Positions 17,001 through 26,310 of a stretch of 64,000 nucleotides of DNA are shown piece by piece. Numbering within the stretch: position 1 is the first letter of the stretch; every line of letters begins with the position of its first letter. The stretch is from Actinomycetaceae bacterium. Lineage in GTDB: Bacteria; Actinomycetota; Actinomycetes; Actinomycetales; Actinomycetaceae. The position numbers were made by a program, and so were the translations under genes. Below the pieces are notes generated by a model. The model was given only the letters and a program-made list of their open reading frames with translations, did no database searches and had not been told where the DNA came from. Location of the stretch: assembly GCA_030528145.1 (NCBI GenBank), contig JAUMZK010000004.1, positions 62,001 through 126,000 on the forward strand, in the 5' to 3' direction.

Positions 17001-18484
17001 TGAATAAAACCCAAAAACGCGCAAAAACTACACAAAAGGGGGATAGCCTCCGGAATTTACCGCACGTACCCACCGCCACCACAGGCAAAAAGGACACCCC
17101 CAATACGCAACAAATCAAAGCGGGACAAGGGTCATTGCCCCTCGCCACAGAGGCAGCTGTGCGCGCAGTGAGGGCGGTGCGCATCACCGCGAAAGAGATC
17201 GAAACCGCACTGGAACAACTGCCTGACCACCTACGCATGCGGTTTGTGGTTATTGATGCTTCGGGCAAGCCTTTAGGAGTTGCCCGCGATTTGGCATATT
17301 TGCAGCGAAATTTACACGGCGAGGGCGCCCACGCAGTTCGCGACGCGGTTTCGGCAGCAGTGGCGCAGACCCTACAGACCGCTGGCAAAGGCGGGAAGCA
17401 GAAGGGGCAGAACAGACCCGTCGGCGCGGGCAGGCGCGACATGCCTAGCTGCGATCGGCGCGGTCGCGGCACTTCCGTGATCGGTGCGGGTTCGCAAAGT
17501 CGCAAGCAGACAGCTGGGGTTACAGATTTTATCGAGGTCGAAAACCTGGATTCTTGGCCCAGGGATATTCCCGCCTCGGTTGCGACCCGCAGCGAGGGTG
17601 GCTGGGAAGTGCGGGCTTTCCCGGCATTAGTGGACCCGCATGCGCCGGTGCGCCCGGATCTGCCGCCCACGCCCGGCACCGGAATAGGCGGGTGCGCTGT
17701 TGGGAAGGTGTCGTTGCGGTTGTTGACCACGGCGGGCGTGCGGGATCGCGAACACCGTCTGGGCGTTATTCGGCTGTTGCTCAGCGATTTGGCGTTGGCA
17801 ACTAAACGCGTTACTTCCCGGTGGAGTGGCGCAGAGGCGGCACTGCTCGCCACGGCGCCCTACCCCAGTTCGGCGGCGTTGGTCGAGGACGCCCAGTGGG
17901 CGGCGTTGGCAGCTATAGTGGACGAAGTCCCCCAGAGGTTGAAGAATTCTGCGGCGGCTTTTGGTGGGCAGTTGCCGCACACCGCCGCCTCATACGGGAT
18001 ATTAGCGGGTCTTGCCCGGGATCTGTTGGAAGAACGCACCTACCAGGTTTTACGGGCGGTGGCGGGCGCCCTCGACAATTATGGGCAGGTGCGAAAGCAG
18101 TTGGCGCAGACGAATGCTTTATCTGCTTTGCGAGTGGCAGAAGAGGAGCGCACGCACGCGCACGCGCTCATATATCCAGGGTTTGTGGCGCGCACTCCCC
18201 CGCTGCGATTGCCGCATTTGCAACGATATTTGGCGGCTTCTTTGCGGCGGTTGCGGCGCGGGGATGGCAACCCGAGGACGGTGGCGCAATATCACCAGAT
18301 CGTTGCGGAAGTACAGCAGACCCGCGAGCGCAGCACAGACTTGCCGTGGCAGGAACAGCGACACCAGCGCTTGGTACTTGCCGAGACCATGGTGGAAGAG
18401 TTGCGCGTGCAAACTTTCGCGCAAAATCTGGGCACCGCCATGAAAGTTAGTCCCAAAAGAATTCGCGCCTTATTGCAGTCCTGA
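14054..18484 (+). CDS. hrpA: ATP-dependent RNA helicase HrpA
   Basis: A 1476-residue DEAH-box helicase. Walker A is GETGSGKTTQ (residues 51-60), motif II is VDEAHERS (about 148-155), motif III ITSATID, and motif VI QRSGRCGRLAAG. HA2 and OB-fold regions follow, then the long C-terminal DUF3418 domain typical of bacterial HrpA. The family unwinds RNA and rescues stalled, collided ribosomes in E. coli; that role is inferred here. It is longer than the usual 1300 residues because of two low-complexity linkers (about residues 975-1030 and 1115-1165). The GTG start has AGGG four bases upstream and lies directly behind the hydrolase gene. Confidence 0.93.
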   Translation: MKGRSIFSKQQLARRARSVPEITYPAELPVSAHRDQIVGILEKSQVLILCGETGSGKTTQLPKMCLEMGRGISGMIGHTQPRRLAARTVAERIATELDRPLGDTVGYQVRFTDEVGPNTLVKLMTDGILLTEIQSDPLLHAYDTIIVDEAHERSLNIDFILGYLAQLLPKRPDLKVIITSATIDADRFSQAFANSAGEGAPILDVSGRTYPVEIRYRPLHMEHLVEKGGDIAVIAEPIDQETGICQAVDELLEEPEDGGPADILVFLPGERDIRDTEAALLDHLGARGVKVGEKPKVAGALEILPLYARLSAAEQRRVFEPHHLRRIVLATNVAETSLTVPGIRYVIDPGLARISRFSSRTKVQRLPIEPVSKASANQRSGRCGRLAAGVAIRLYSEDDFAARPDFTEPEILRTSLASVILQMASLGLGDVAKFPFLDAPSARAIRDGRALLFEVGAFSATGKLTRTGRTLARLPIDPRLGKMLLEANKLGCVSEVLVIVAALSMQDIRERPLEHQEASDQAHRRFADTRSDFITYLNLWRYIRVQSRRLSGAAFRRLARREFLHYMRIREWQDVVGQLRSMLRELKITVHRLEMPEIFEDDPDQIAAACVRHTAGPTTTDADSIHKAILAGLLSNLGSWDVGKKDYQGARNSHFVLWPGSALRGTHPDWVMAAELVETSRLFARTVAKIQPEWVEPLAKNLVASSYGEPYWSARAGAAMTTEKITLYGMTLIADRKRKLTSIGEDELARQMFIRCALVEGQWQEHHKFMEANAHTIERAREIEKRRRETGLLASDDALFAFFDERIPAEVTDQISFNKWWKTARQTDPKLLNFALRDVLAPGAETAESSVLDKKEFPDHLVINGVKLPLTYVFHPGATDDGVTATVPIEVLARLRPEPFDWLVPGFLADLCAGIIRALPKNHRRQLLPALQVGSELAQWLRHGNGSVTPAEVKEAAALDKSLARLTSWLDQQEQGSVASTSLNKTQKRAKTTQKGDSLRNLPHVPTATTGKKDTPNTQQIKAGQGSLPLATEAAVRAVRAVRITAKEIETALEQLPDHLRMRFVVIDASGKPLGVARDLAYLQRNLHGEGAHAVRDAVSAAVAQTLQTAGKGGKQKGQNRPVGAGRRDMPSCDRRGRGTSVIGAGSQSRKQTAGVTDFIEVENLDSWPRDIPASVATRSEGGWEVRAFPALVDPHAPVRPDLPPTPGTGIGGCAVGKVSLRLLTTAGVRDREHRLGVIRLLLSDLALATKRVTSRWSGAEAALLATAPYPSSAALVEDAQWAALAAIVDEVPQRLKNSAAAFGGQLPHTAASYGILAGLARDLLEERTYQVLRAVAGALDNYGQVRKQLAQTNALSALRVAEEERTHAHALIYPGFVARTPPLRLPHLQRYLAASLRRLRRGDGNPRTVAQYHQIVAEVQQTRERSTDLPWQEQRHQRLVLAETMVEELRVQTFAQNLGTAMKVSPKRIRALLQS

Positions 18485-18560
18485 TCCGTGCCGCAGTGGA
18501 AAACGCTGCCGGTGCGGCGGTTTGCATGCTGGTACGGCTGCTCGCATATCCGTTAACGCC

Positions 18561-19334
18561 CTACGCCCCCGAGTTACTGTCTAGGCAGTCGACCATAACC
18601 AGGTCGTAGTAGTCTTCACCGAATGCTTCAATGCGGTGAATGCCCGGTTCCAGTTTTATCGAGTGGAACTTATAGACGCCCAATCCGGGCAGTTTTTTCC
18701 CCCCCCACTAAGTTGCCGTCCACGTACAGTGACAGTTTCTGCAGATTCGAGTAACACGTAATGGTTTGGCGACTGGCTTGCCATTCTGGGAACTCCCGCC
18801 CGGATATGCGCACGCACGCTTCTTCACTCTAATGCGCTTTGAACAGGTAAAATTCTCTAGACACAGCCGCCCATCCGAACTGACTATGCTGCAGTGGTCG
18901 CATTTGCTGTCGGCTAGCAGGTTACCGCCATCTAACCACCAGTATCTGTTTTCTTCCCGGACTTTCTGGTCGAAGTGGGTTTCTTCAACGTAAATGAGGG
19001 CGCGGCTAAAATTTGGTAAACTTTCGCCCTCAATTTTTACTGCCAATAAAGCAGGTTCGTTGACTTTCACCAAGGACGTGGCGTCGACGCGAAAGCGCGT
19101 CGTACCGGTGTGGGTAGCAATTATTTCCCCGTTTAAGTAAACGGTAGTTTGTTGTACCCCTGAAAACTGTCGGTATGTGCTTTGTCTGGGTTTCACAGGC
19201 CCATAGATTTCGGTTGCTAACCACACGCAAGGTAGGTCCCACGTTGCCGGATATTCGTTCAGGTTTAGAGGACGCCACTGGGGTGGGAGAACGGTGGGGG
19301 CTTTTCGCCTGTGAATGTCGACGAAAAGTGCCAC
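18561..19334 (-). pseudogene. glycoside hydrolase family 2 (beta-galactosidase-like) remnant
   Basis: The minus strand encodes parts of a GH2 enzyme broken by deletion and frameshifts. Recognisable is the sugar-binding jelly roll (YRQFSGVQQTTVYLNGEI, then FRVDATSLVKVNEPALLAVKIEG). It is followed by a jump to a C-terminal domain (KLSLYVDGNLVGG, then in another frame LPGLGVYKFHSIKLEPGIHRI and FGEDYYDLVMVDCLDS) ending at the TAG 18563-18561. One break is at the C-run near 18699-18708. The catalytic barrel is missing altogether. No functional product is expected. Confidence 0.82.
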
Positions 19335-19421
19335 TGCGTAAGAGCAAGCGTGTGCCGCATCGATATTTCTTTGCAGACTTGATTTGTAAGTCTTGTTCTT
19401 CGCTTTATCGCCTTAATTTTA

Positions 19422-20351
19422 TTATTTTGGGTTTCCAAACCATGCTTTATAGTAGGCGAAAAAGTTTACGTTTCCGGCTTGTGCGCAACTGTCTTGAAAG
19501 TTGTGTGCCAGGGCGTCAGCGTTGGGCTGGTAGGGGGTGTAATTGTAGAGGGCGGCGCTCGCCCAATTCTGGATCACTACTTTTTCGCCCCCACATTTGG
19601 GGTCCACGGAGTAGGGGATGAATATTACTTGCCCTGCCCGGAACCGGTAATGGTCGGGGTCTTGTTGGTAACGGTTAAATTGGGTGGCGGCGTAGTAAAT
19701 TTGTTTACCCACCCCCGCATATTTGGGATTGCATTTTTTGCCGTCGGGGCATGCGTACCCCATGGCTGCAGCAAAACGAGAGTTTGTGAGGTTTTTGCCG
19801 CTGGCAGTCAACAAGCCTTGTTCTTTTTGCAGCGTCACCAGGATTACCTGGGGGTTTATGTGGCAGGCTTTCGCAACTTTGGCGATGATTAGGGCGCCAC
19901 TCAGGTTTTCTCCACCTTTGATGGCGTCACAAAATTGGGTGGTGGGCTGGCTGGGCAGCGGGTAGGTGCCTTTAGCAAAACATTTGTTGGGACCGTCCTC
20001 GCAAATTGAGCTCGCTTGGTCCAAGAACTTTTGGATGTCGCGTTCGCCCATGGACTGCCAGTTTTGAAAGTTAGCGTCGCTAATTATGTATCCCGGATTG
20101 AAATCGTCATATTCCAACAGAGGTCGACTTTCGGGGGTAATGTTTACGGGTTTGGCAGTAAATACTTGGTGCAGGGCGGCCACCGAAAATACGGTTAGGC
20201 ACAGCAGTGATACCAACATTGCGAGGGCGGCGGCGACCCTTCCCCACCTCACGCGCAGTCGTCCTCGATTTTGGGGGCGAACTGACGGGTTTCCTGTTTT
20301 TTGACGCATCAGCACTATTTTTGCACGATCACGCGGTTTTGTAGTTTCCAT
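19422..20351 (-). CDS. secreted or membrane-anchored actinobacterial protein of unknown function
   Basis: The protein (309 residues from the ATG at 20351) has a basic N-terminus, one membrane segment or uncleaved signal (RVAAALAMLVSLLCLTVFSVAAL, about residues 40-62) and a large extracytoplasmic domain. The domain reads GYIISDANFQNW, then DIQKFLDQASSICE, CHINPQVILVTLQKEQGLLTA, MGYACPDGKKCNPKYAGVGKQ and ALYNYTPYQPNADAL, and it ends in FFAYYKAWFGNPK. This arrangement recurs in actinobacterial surface proteins, often next to or fused with cell-wall hydrolases; QKEQGL resembles a lysozyme-like Glu site, but catalysis is not shown. The paired cysteines suggest disulfides. Frame extension to 20456 would overlap the divergent gene, so I prefer 20351. 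Confidence 0.8.
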   Translation of the reverse strand: METTKPRDRAKIVLMRQKTGNPSVRPQNRGRLRVRWGRVAAALAMLVSLLCLTVFSVAALHQVFTAKPVNITPESRPLLEYDDFNPGYIISDANFQNWQSMGERDIQKFLDQASSICEDGPNKCFAKGTYPLPSQPTTQFCDAIKGGENLSGALIIAKVAKACHINPQVILVTLQKEQGLLTASGKNLTNSRFAAAMGYACPDGKKCNPKYAGVGKQIYYAATQFNRYQQDPDHYRFRAGQVIFIPYSVDPKCGGEKVVIQNWASAALYNYTPYQPNADALAHNFQDSCAQAGNVNFFAYYKAWFGNPK

Positions 20352-20387
20352 TACCGTTTGGCGGCGGAAATCGTCTAATGTAGTGAC

Positions 20388-20909
20388 ATGACACATGCGC
20401 GCGAAGAACTTAGTTGGCAGACATTTGGTGATGGGATGCGGCAGCTCGCATCGCAAATTTACGAGTCTGGGTGGATGCCCGACCTGGTGGTCGCGGTTGC
20501 GCGCGGGGGGTTGTTGCCAGCGGGCGCTATTTCTTACGCTTTGGGCACAAAGTCCATTGGCACCATGAATGTGGAGTTTTACACCGATATTGCTGAAACT
20601 CTACCGGAACCGGTGGTGTTGCCACCGCTTATGGACACCAGCGCGCTGGCGGGCAAAAAGGTTTTGGTAGTTGACGATGTTGCAGATTCGGGGAAAACGC
20701 TGGCTTTGGTAATTGATTTGGTGTCAAAGTTCGGGGTGGTTGCTGACGACGAAACAGTGCCTGTCAGCGAGGTGCGCAGCGCCGTCATTTACGAAAAGTC
20801 TCGTTCTATAGTGAAACCAGATTATGTTTGGAAGCGCACCGAAGATTGGATCAATTTTCCCTGGTCTACGTTGCCGCCAGTTTCTAATCCCGAGGGCGTA
20901 GGCGCCTGA
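20388..20909 (+). CDS. phosphoribosyltransferase (purine type I PRTase)
   Basis: A 173-residue type I phosphoribosyltransferase. The PRPP-binding loop is VLVVDDVADSGKTL (about residues 93-106), preceded by DLVVAVARGGLLPAG. This family salvages hypoxanthine, xanthine or guanine with PRPP. The C-terminal KRTEDWINFPW resembles xanthine/guanine PRTases, but the base cannot be fixed from sequence. It is transcribed divergently from the secreted-protein gene, with only 36 bases between the starts. Confidence 0.88.
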   Translation: MTHAREELSWQTFGDGMRQLASQIYESGWMPDLVVAVARGGLLPAGAISYALGTKSIGTMNVEFYTDIAETLPEPVVLPPLMDTSALAGKKVLVVDDVADSGKTLALVIDLVSKFGVVADDETVPVSEVRSAVIYEKSRSIVKPDYVWKRTEDWINFPWSTLPPVSNPEGVGA

Positions 20910-20931
20910 CCGTTCCTACCTTACAGTGCCG

Positions 20932-21642
20932 TCAACAATATATTTTGAAGGCTGCGTTTACGCGTCCTTCGTTTTTGCGGCGTTTCAGTAACCCCGTTAT
21001 GTAGTCGGTTAGTTCCCTGGCAGTGCTGCCTACAGGTGGTAAGTATTCGATCCAACCGCCGTGGGTGAGCGTAAGTGGAACCGGAGTGCTGGTACATTCT
21101 GCACCCATTTTCCCGTAACGCGCCAAAATTTCCGCTAATGGTTTTTCCGCGTTTGCTTTAGGGACTATTGCCACGCTGTCAGATTCTGCCACGGCAACGA
21201 TACCGCTGCCTCCCAACCCCAGTTGGTTTAGGGTTTCACCGATCTGTTTTGCAGGAAAACGCCACAGGACCGCAGAAACAAAGGGGGTACGGTTGTCTAT
21301 GCGAATAAAACGCGCATCGTCCTCGCCAATTAAACGCATCCGCAATTCGGGGGTGCCATCGGCGGCAATATACAAGTTTTGGAAATTCTGCCACGCCCGG
21401 TCTAACAAATAACCGCGCTTTTCCAAGTCCAACAAGTGTGCTACCAACTTGTTTTGTGTGGTCAAAACGTTTACCGCACCCCGTGAACGGAGCGCGAGTC
21501 CCACGGACAAGTACTGTCCAATTCTGGTGACCTCGAATAAGGGGAATACCCCTGGATCCATGTTTTCGGCACGAAACAGCGGACTGGCAGCCACTACCGG
21601 AAGCAACTGCGTCAGTGAACTGGTTCCAAACGCGTTTGACAC
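20932..21642 (-). CDS. hypothetical protein
   Basis: A soluble protein of 236 residues beginning at GTG 21642. It has alternating predicted strands and helices (FPLFEVTRIGQYLSVGLAL, AWQNFQNLYI, GIVAVAESDSVAIVPKANAE, THGGWIEYLPP). No signal peptide, membrane segment or catalytic motif is evident. It faintly recalls YtpQ/DUF1444-like proteins, but I cannot support that assignment. It is convergent with the phosphoribosyltransferase gene and lies 43 bases downstream of the MMPL transporter start region's partner on the same strand, so it may belong to a separate transcript. Confidence 0.6.
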   Translation of the reverse strand: MSNAFGTSSLTQLLPVVAASPLFRAENMDPGVFPLFEVTRIGQYLSVGLALRSRGAVNVLTTQNKLVAHLLDLEKRGYLLDRAWQNFQNLYIAADGTPELRMRLIGEDDARFIRIDNRTPFVSAVLWRFPAKQIGETLNQLGLGGSGIVAVAESDSVAIVPKANAEKPLAEILARYGKMGAECTSTPVPLTLTHGGWIEYLPPVGSTARELTDYITGLLKRRKNEGRVNAAFKIYC

Positions 21643-21685
21643 ACATTAATTCTGTGTCAGAAAGCTGAGTTTCGCATCCCCATTT

Positions 21686-24160
21686 TCAGCGTGTCGCGTC
21701 TCGGGGAAATTCCAGACGACTGCCCTCAAGGTCTAGGTGCGGCAAAATTTTCCCCAACCAGTTCGGCAGCCACCACGCACGTTCACCAAATAAATGTAAA
21801 AACGCGGGTAGTAACAGCAAACGGACTAAAAATGCGTCCAGAATTATTCCCAGTGTCAGCCCGAACCCAATAGACTTCACCATTACGGACTCACTGAAAA
21901 TAAACCCTGCGAACACAGATGCCATAATGGTTGCCGCCGCAACTACCACAACGCGCCCCCCGTACATGCCCCGCCGAACCGCAATTTCGGCGCTTTCGCC
22001 GCGTGCGTGTGCTTCCTCCATGCCCGAAACTAAAAATAGTACGTAATCCATTGCCAGCCCAAACAGGATCCCCACCATAATTATGGGCAAAAATGACAAC
22101 ACCGGACCGGGGTGGTGAACTCCGAACAGCCACGCCAAATGGCCATCCTGGAACACCCACGTGACCGCACCAAAGGACGACAGCACCGACAAGACAAAAC
22201 CAAAAGTTGCCAACAGAGGCACCCAAATCGATCGGAATACCACCACCAAAATCAGGAAAGATAAACCCACTACCAGTGGTATATAAAGAGGGGTCGCCCC
22301 TGCTAAGATCTCGGAAACGTCAATTACTGCCGAAGTGTTACCGGCTACCCCAACGGTCATTTCCTCGCCAGATAAATCCCGCAAATCATGCACTAACTGC
22401 TCGGTTTGTGCCGAACTGGGGTCACTGCGCGGAATAACTTGAAAAGCCACCTTGTGCCGGTCTTCAGAAACCCCAATTGGGGAAATCGCCTCAATTCCCC
22501 CCACGTAACTGAGGCGCTGCGCAAGATTCGCTTTTACCTGAACTTCGTCCTCGGAAGCAATAGCTTTCGGTAAAGTAACCAGTACCAGCAAAGGACCGTT
22601 GGCCCCTGCCCCAAACGCCTGCTCTACCCGCTGGTAGGCACGGTACTGGGTGGAATTGGCAGGCTCGTTTACGCCCCCCGGCAAACTGGTGCGCATTCCC
22701 AAGGCGGGAATTGCAAGGACTACCAAACCCAGCACGCACACGACCGTTGTCACCAGCGCCCGCACGTCCGAAAACGGCTTTATTTCGCGTGTTTTACGAG
22801 GGTGGCGAACCTGGTTGCGGACTCGGCGTGGCAGCACTTTCCGACCGAGCAACCCCAACATTGCCGGGGTAAAAGTGATCGCAATAATGACGGCGAGCGC
22901 GACCGCTAACGCCCCCACCAGTCCCATCATTTGCAAAATGTGAATGCGGGTGACCGACAGGGCGACGAGGGCGATAATAACGGTGGAGCCGGCAAACACG
23001 ACAGCATTGCCGGAAGTACCATTTGCCATCCCCACCGAATCCACCAGGTTCATTCCCGAGAGCAGTTGGTTGCGGTGCCGGTTCAAAATGAACAGCGAGT
23101 AATCAATGCCCACTGCCAGCCCCAACATCAAACCCAATACGGGCGTGATTGACAGCATATCCACCACGCGGGACAGGGACATGGCGCTGGTGACCGCAAT
23201 TGCCACTCCCAATAGGGCGGCCACGATCGGCAGCCCGGCGGCCACGAAAGTCCCCAGCATTACCAGCAGTACGATGCCGGCAATAATTACGCCTGCGATC
23301 TCGCCGGGTCCCACCAACTCCGGAATTGCCATTACCAAATCGGTGGAAAAATCGACATGCGCGCCTGCCAGGTCAGTAGCCGAAATAGCCTCCATTACCT
23401 GATGCTTTGTTTTTTGGGAAACGTCGGGTAGGTTTTTGTTAAAACCAATCATGGCGAGGGCGACTCGCCCGTTTGCGGAAACCGTGCGGAAACCTTTACT
23501 AAAGTCGTAAGCCGTGCGCGCCGCGCGCACTTTGCTTTCGTTTTTGGCTACGTCCGCCCAGGCTTTTTTTATCTTTTGTTTTTCTGCGTTGAGGCGGGTT
23601 TGCCCGGTCTTTATTTCGGCTTCTTTTTCGGCGAGGGCGGTCAGTGCGGTAGCGTTCGAAGCTACCTCTGGTAGTTGCTTGGTAATTTCTATCTGCTGCC
23701 TGCCGGCGTCAATTTTGCCTTGCGCTAATTCGAGTTGTTCCTGACCAGCAGTTAACCGGGCTTTTCCAGCAGCCAGCTGCGCTTCGCTCTCGGAAATCCG
23801 GTCGCCTACCTGGTCAGATGTGTCTTGAACGGTAAAAGGGTTGCGGACGTTGCGGACGCCGGATACCTTTTGGGCGTTACGCAAAGCCCTGTCTATGGCG
23901 TTTTTTTGCGCTTTCGTGAAGGGGCGGTCGGAACTGAAAACTACGCGCGCTGAACCGGGATCGACATCGCGGAAGTTGCGGGACATTTCTGCGGTCACCT
24001 GAGTGGTGGGAGTATCTGGCAGCGAAAATACTGTAGCTAGTTCCCCGTGAGCACTGACATAAGTGACAATAGCGGCTACCAACACTAACAACCAGGCAAT
24101 AATTACGCGCCATGCATGCTGTGCACAGTGCCTGCCTAAACGTTGCAGATGTCGCGCCAT
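21686..24160 (-). CDS. MMPL-family RND transporter
   Basis: A membrane protein of about 824 residues with the two-fold MMPL layout: TM1, a first extracytoplasmic domain with a coiled-coil stretch rich in Glu/Ala/Lys (about residues 120-215), TM2-6, TM7, a second extracytoplasmic domain and TM8-12. The proton-relay motifs GLAVGIDYSLFILNRHR and GLAMDYVLFLVSGMEEA are intact, each with the key Asp-Tyr. Relatives export lipids, siderophores or drugs, and the substrate is unknown. The start at 24160 has GGAGG five bases upstream; the longer frame from 24181 lacks this. No regulator is adjacent. Confidence 0.92.
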   Translation of the reverse strand: MARHLQRLGRHCAQHAWRVIIAWLLVLVAAIVTYVSAHGELATVFSLPDTPTTQVTAEMSRNFRDVDPGSARVVFSSDRPFTKAQKNAIDRALRNAQKVSGVRNVRNPFTVQDTSDQVGDRISESEAQLAAGKARLTAGQEQLELAQGKIDAGRQQIEITKQLPEVASNATALTALAEKEAEIKTGQTRLNAEKQKIKKAWADVAKNESKVRAARTAYDFSKGFRTVSANGRVALAMIGFNKNLPDVSQKTKHQVMEAISATDLAGAHVDFSTDLVMAIPELVGPGEIAGVIIAGIVLLVMLGTFVAAGLPIVAALLGVAIAVTSAMSLSRVVDMLSITPVLGLMLGLAVGIDYSLFILNRHRNQLLSGMNLVDSVGMANGTSGNAVVFAGSTVIIALVALSVTRIHILQMMGLVGALAVALAVIIAITFTPAMLGLLGRKVLPRRVRNQVRHPRKTREIKPFSDVRALVTTVVCVLGLVVLAIPALGMRTSLPGGVNEPANSTQYRAYQRVEQAFGAGANGPLLVLVTLPKAIASEDEVQVKANLAQRLSYVGGIEAISPIGVSEDRHKVAFQVIPRSDPSSAQTEQLVHDLRDLSGEEMTVGVAGNTSAVIDVSEILAGATPLYIPLVVGLSFLILVVVFRSIWVPLLATFGFVLSVLSSFGAVTWVFQDGHLAWLFGVHHPGPVLSFLPIIMVGILFGLAMDYVLFLVSGMEEAHARGESAEIAVRRGMYGGRVVVVAAATIMASVFAGFIFSESVMVKSIGFGLTLGIILDAFLVRLLLLPAFLHLFGERAWWLPNWLGKILPHLDLEGSRLEFPRDATR

Positions 24161-24411
24161 CGCATCCTCCGGTACTGCCAAACTCTCCTCTTTAAGGTTA
24201 CTCCTTAGCGTGCTTTCGCAACCTCGGTTCCCTAGTGACGAACAATGATTTTGCGCAGAAATTAGGGATTTTCAGGCGGATGTGGAGGGGAAATAACAGC
24301 CGGCGACGCCCTCGGGAAAACCACAAATTCAACACACGATAGTCGATAAAAATCACAACTTTTAAGTTAAAATAGGGTAGGTTATCTGTTGGCTGACAGG
24401 AGATTTTCACA

Positions 24412-25784
24412 ATGACGTCTGAATTGATCACCAAAGCACTCGAATTCGCGTCCGAAACCAAAGCCATGGAAATCAGTTACGACGTCCTAAAACTTACTGG
24501 TACCACGTTTAAAAAGTGTTCCCCGGCAAACGCACCCAAATTATTGCTGACGAAAACACCTACGCAGGCTGAGGACCCCAAGTGCGTAAATCTTTAGAGG
24601 ACGCCGACATCCACTTAGAACCAGACTACATTTTCCCCGGCTCCCCCACGCTTTACGGCGACTACGTCAACACTCAAAAAGTGCGCGCACAACTGGAAAA
24701 ATCCGATGCGATTGCCGTTGCGGTGGCTGCGGGCACTCTAAATGACCTGGTAAAGCTAGCTTCCAAAGAAGTCGCTGCCCCTATATGTGCGTGTGTACTG
24801 CCGCTTCTGTGGACGGTTTTGTTGCCTTTGGCGCTTCCATCAGCGTGGACGGATTCAAAATCACGCGCAATTGCCCCGCCCCCGCCGCCCTCATAGCCGA
24901 CTACCAGGTAGCTGCCGATGCGCCCCGCCGCCTCACTGCCACCGGGTACGGGGATCTCCTCGAAAAAATTCCTGCCGGTGCAGACTGGATTTTGGCAGAC
25001 GAATTGGGCATTGAAAAAATCGACCCATACACGTGGGGTCTGGTACAAGGTCCACTGCGCGACGCCCTCAAAACCCCCACGCAATCGGCACGGGGAACGC
25101 GAATGCCATTGAAGGACTGCTAGAAGGCAACATAATGTCCGGGCTGGCTATGCAAGCATTGCAGTCGTCCCGCTCCGCTTCTGGCGCCGGTCACCAATTC
25201 AGCCACACTTGGGAAATGTAAGGGCACGGCTTGGACTGGGAGCCGCCATTGTCCCACGGCTTCAAAGTGGGGGTGGGAACTGTAGCGTAACTGGCACTAT
25301 GGCAGGTCGCCCTCGAAGTTGACATGGACGAGGTCGACACGAACGCAGTAGTTCGTAACGCTGAAACCAAAGCTCAAATGGAACAGCGCGTACGCGGTAT
25401 GCTGGAGCCGAAAATTGCCGAAGCCGCAGTGCGCTACAGTGCCGAAAAACACCTGGAGGGTCAGGACTTGGCGGCGCGCATCGAACTGATAAAGCAACGC
25501 TGGCCAAAAGTGGTAGAACGGGTTCGCCCACAACTGATAACCCCGCAGGAAGCCACCGACTGGCTGCGTGCGGTAGGCGCGCCCGCACATCCCGAAAAAA
25601 TTAAGATCGACTGGCAGCGTTTCTACAACACTTACTTCCAAGCACGGACTATTCGTGCCCGCTACACCATTTTGGATGTGCTGTTTGACACCGGGTTGTT
25701 GCGCTCCACCGTTGATCGTTTATTTGCCGAGGGCGGATTCTGGCACAGCCACCGTCACCCGAACCAAGCGAAGAGGATTTGTAA
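24412..25784 (+). pseudogene. araM: sn-glycerol-1-phosphate dehydrogenase AraM, multiply frameshifted
   Basis: A complete AraM sequence can be followed through several frames: ITKALEFASETKAMEISYDVLKL from 24412, DYVNTQKVRAQLEKSDAIAVAVA from about 24660, CVCTAASVDGFVAFGASIS from 24785, EGLLEGNIMSGLAMQALQ near 25125 and HLEGQDLAARIELIKQRW up to GGFW near 25740. At least four frameshifts or small indels separate these, so no full enzyme can be made. The intact start has AGGAG ten bases upstream, so decay is recent. AraM reduces dihydroxyacetone phosphate and in several Gram-positives sits in the arabinose operon, which fits the next remnant. Confidence 0.9.
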
Positions 25785-26130
25785 ATGTCAGAAGCGTACA
25801 CCATTGGTCTGGATTTTGGGACGCTGTCTGGGCGCGCAGCAGTCGTGCGCGTGCGCGACGGCGCCGAACTGGGCAGTGCGTTGTGGAAACCCTGAAAGGG
25901 TCGCGTTCTCACGCGGTACTAATGAAGAACCACGGTCACTTCACCGTAGGGAAGGTCGCGCGCCGCCGTGAAAACCACAGTAATGGTAGAAGAGGTCGCG
26001 AAAACCACGTTTGTGGCACAGCAATTAGGCAATTAGGCACACCTGTGCCCCTCCCGAGGCGCTACGAAGCAGCTGTTTGACCGTTACCAGAACGTTTACG
26101 GGCAGACCGGGAGACTACTTCATGAGCAAT
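25785..26130 (+). pseudogene. fused remnant of ribulokinase (araB, 5' end) and L-ribulose-5-phosphate 4-epimerase (araD, 3' end)
   Basis: An intact araB start (MSEAYTIGLDFGTLSGRAAVVRVRDG, the FGGY kinase nucleotide-binding start) runs for about 30 codons. It then switches near 25880 to araD sequence: VVETLKGSRSHAVLMKNHGHFTVGK in one frame and VEEVAKTTFVAQQL, later LFDRYQNVYGQTG, in others. The deletion therefore removed most of araB and the first half of araD, and later frameshifts broke the rest. A terminator follows at 26153. The operon is dead. Confidence 0.85.
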
Positions 26131-26152
26131 CGGTCCGAAATCCGCCCGTTTA

Positions 26153-26186
26153 GGTAGAGCCACGGAGTGAAATCTGTGGCTCTACC
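26153..26186 (+). terminator. intrinsic terminator of the former arabinose operon
   Basis: GGTAGAGCCAC (26153-26163) pairs perfectly with GTGGCTCTACC (26176-26186) over 11 bp, and a T-rich stretch follows. Its position right after the araD remnant makes it the old operon terminator. Confidence 0.85.
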
Positions 26187-26310
26187 GTCTATTTTGAAGG
26201 CGTAGCGGGCGAGTTGGCGCACTGTCCCCAACCTTCCAATACTTCTGCTCCAGTGTCACATCGCCCCCATAGGCATCGAACCCATCCGTCCTCAGCAAAT
26301 ACCTTGCAGT

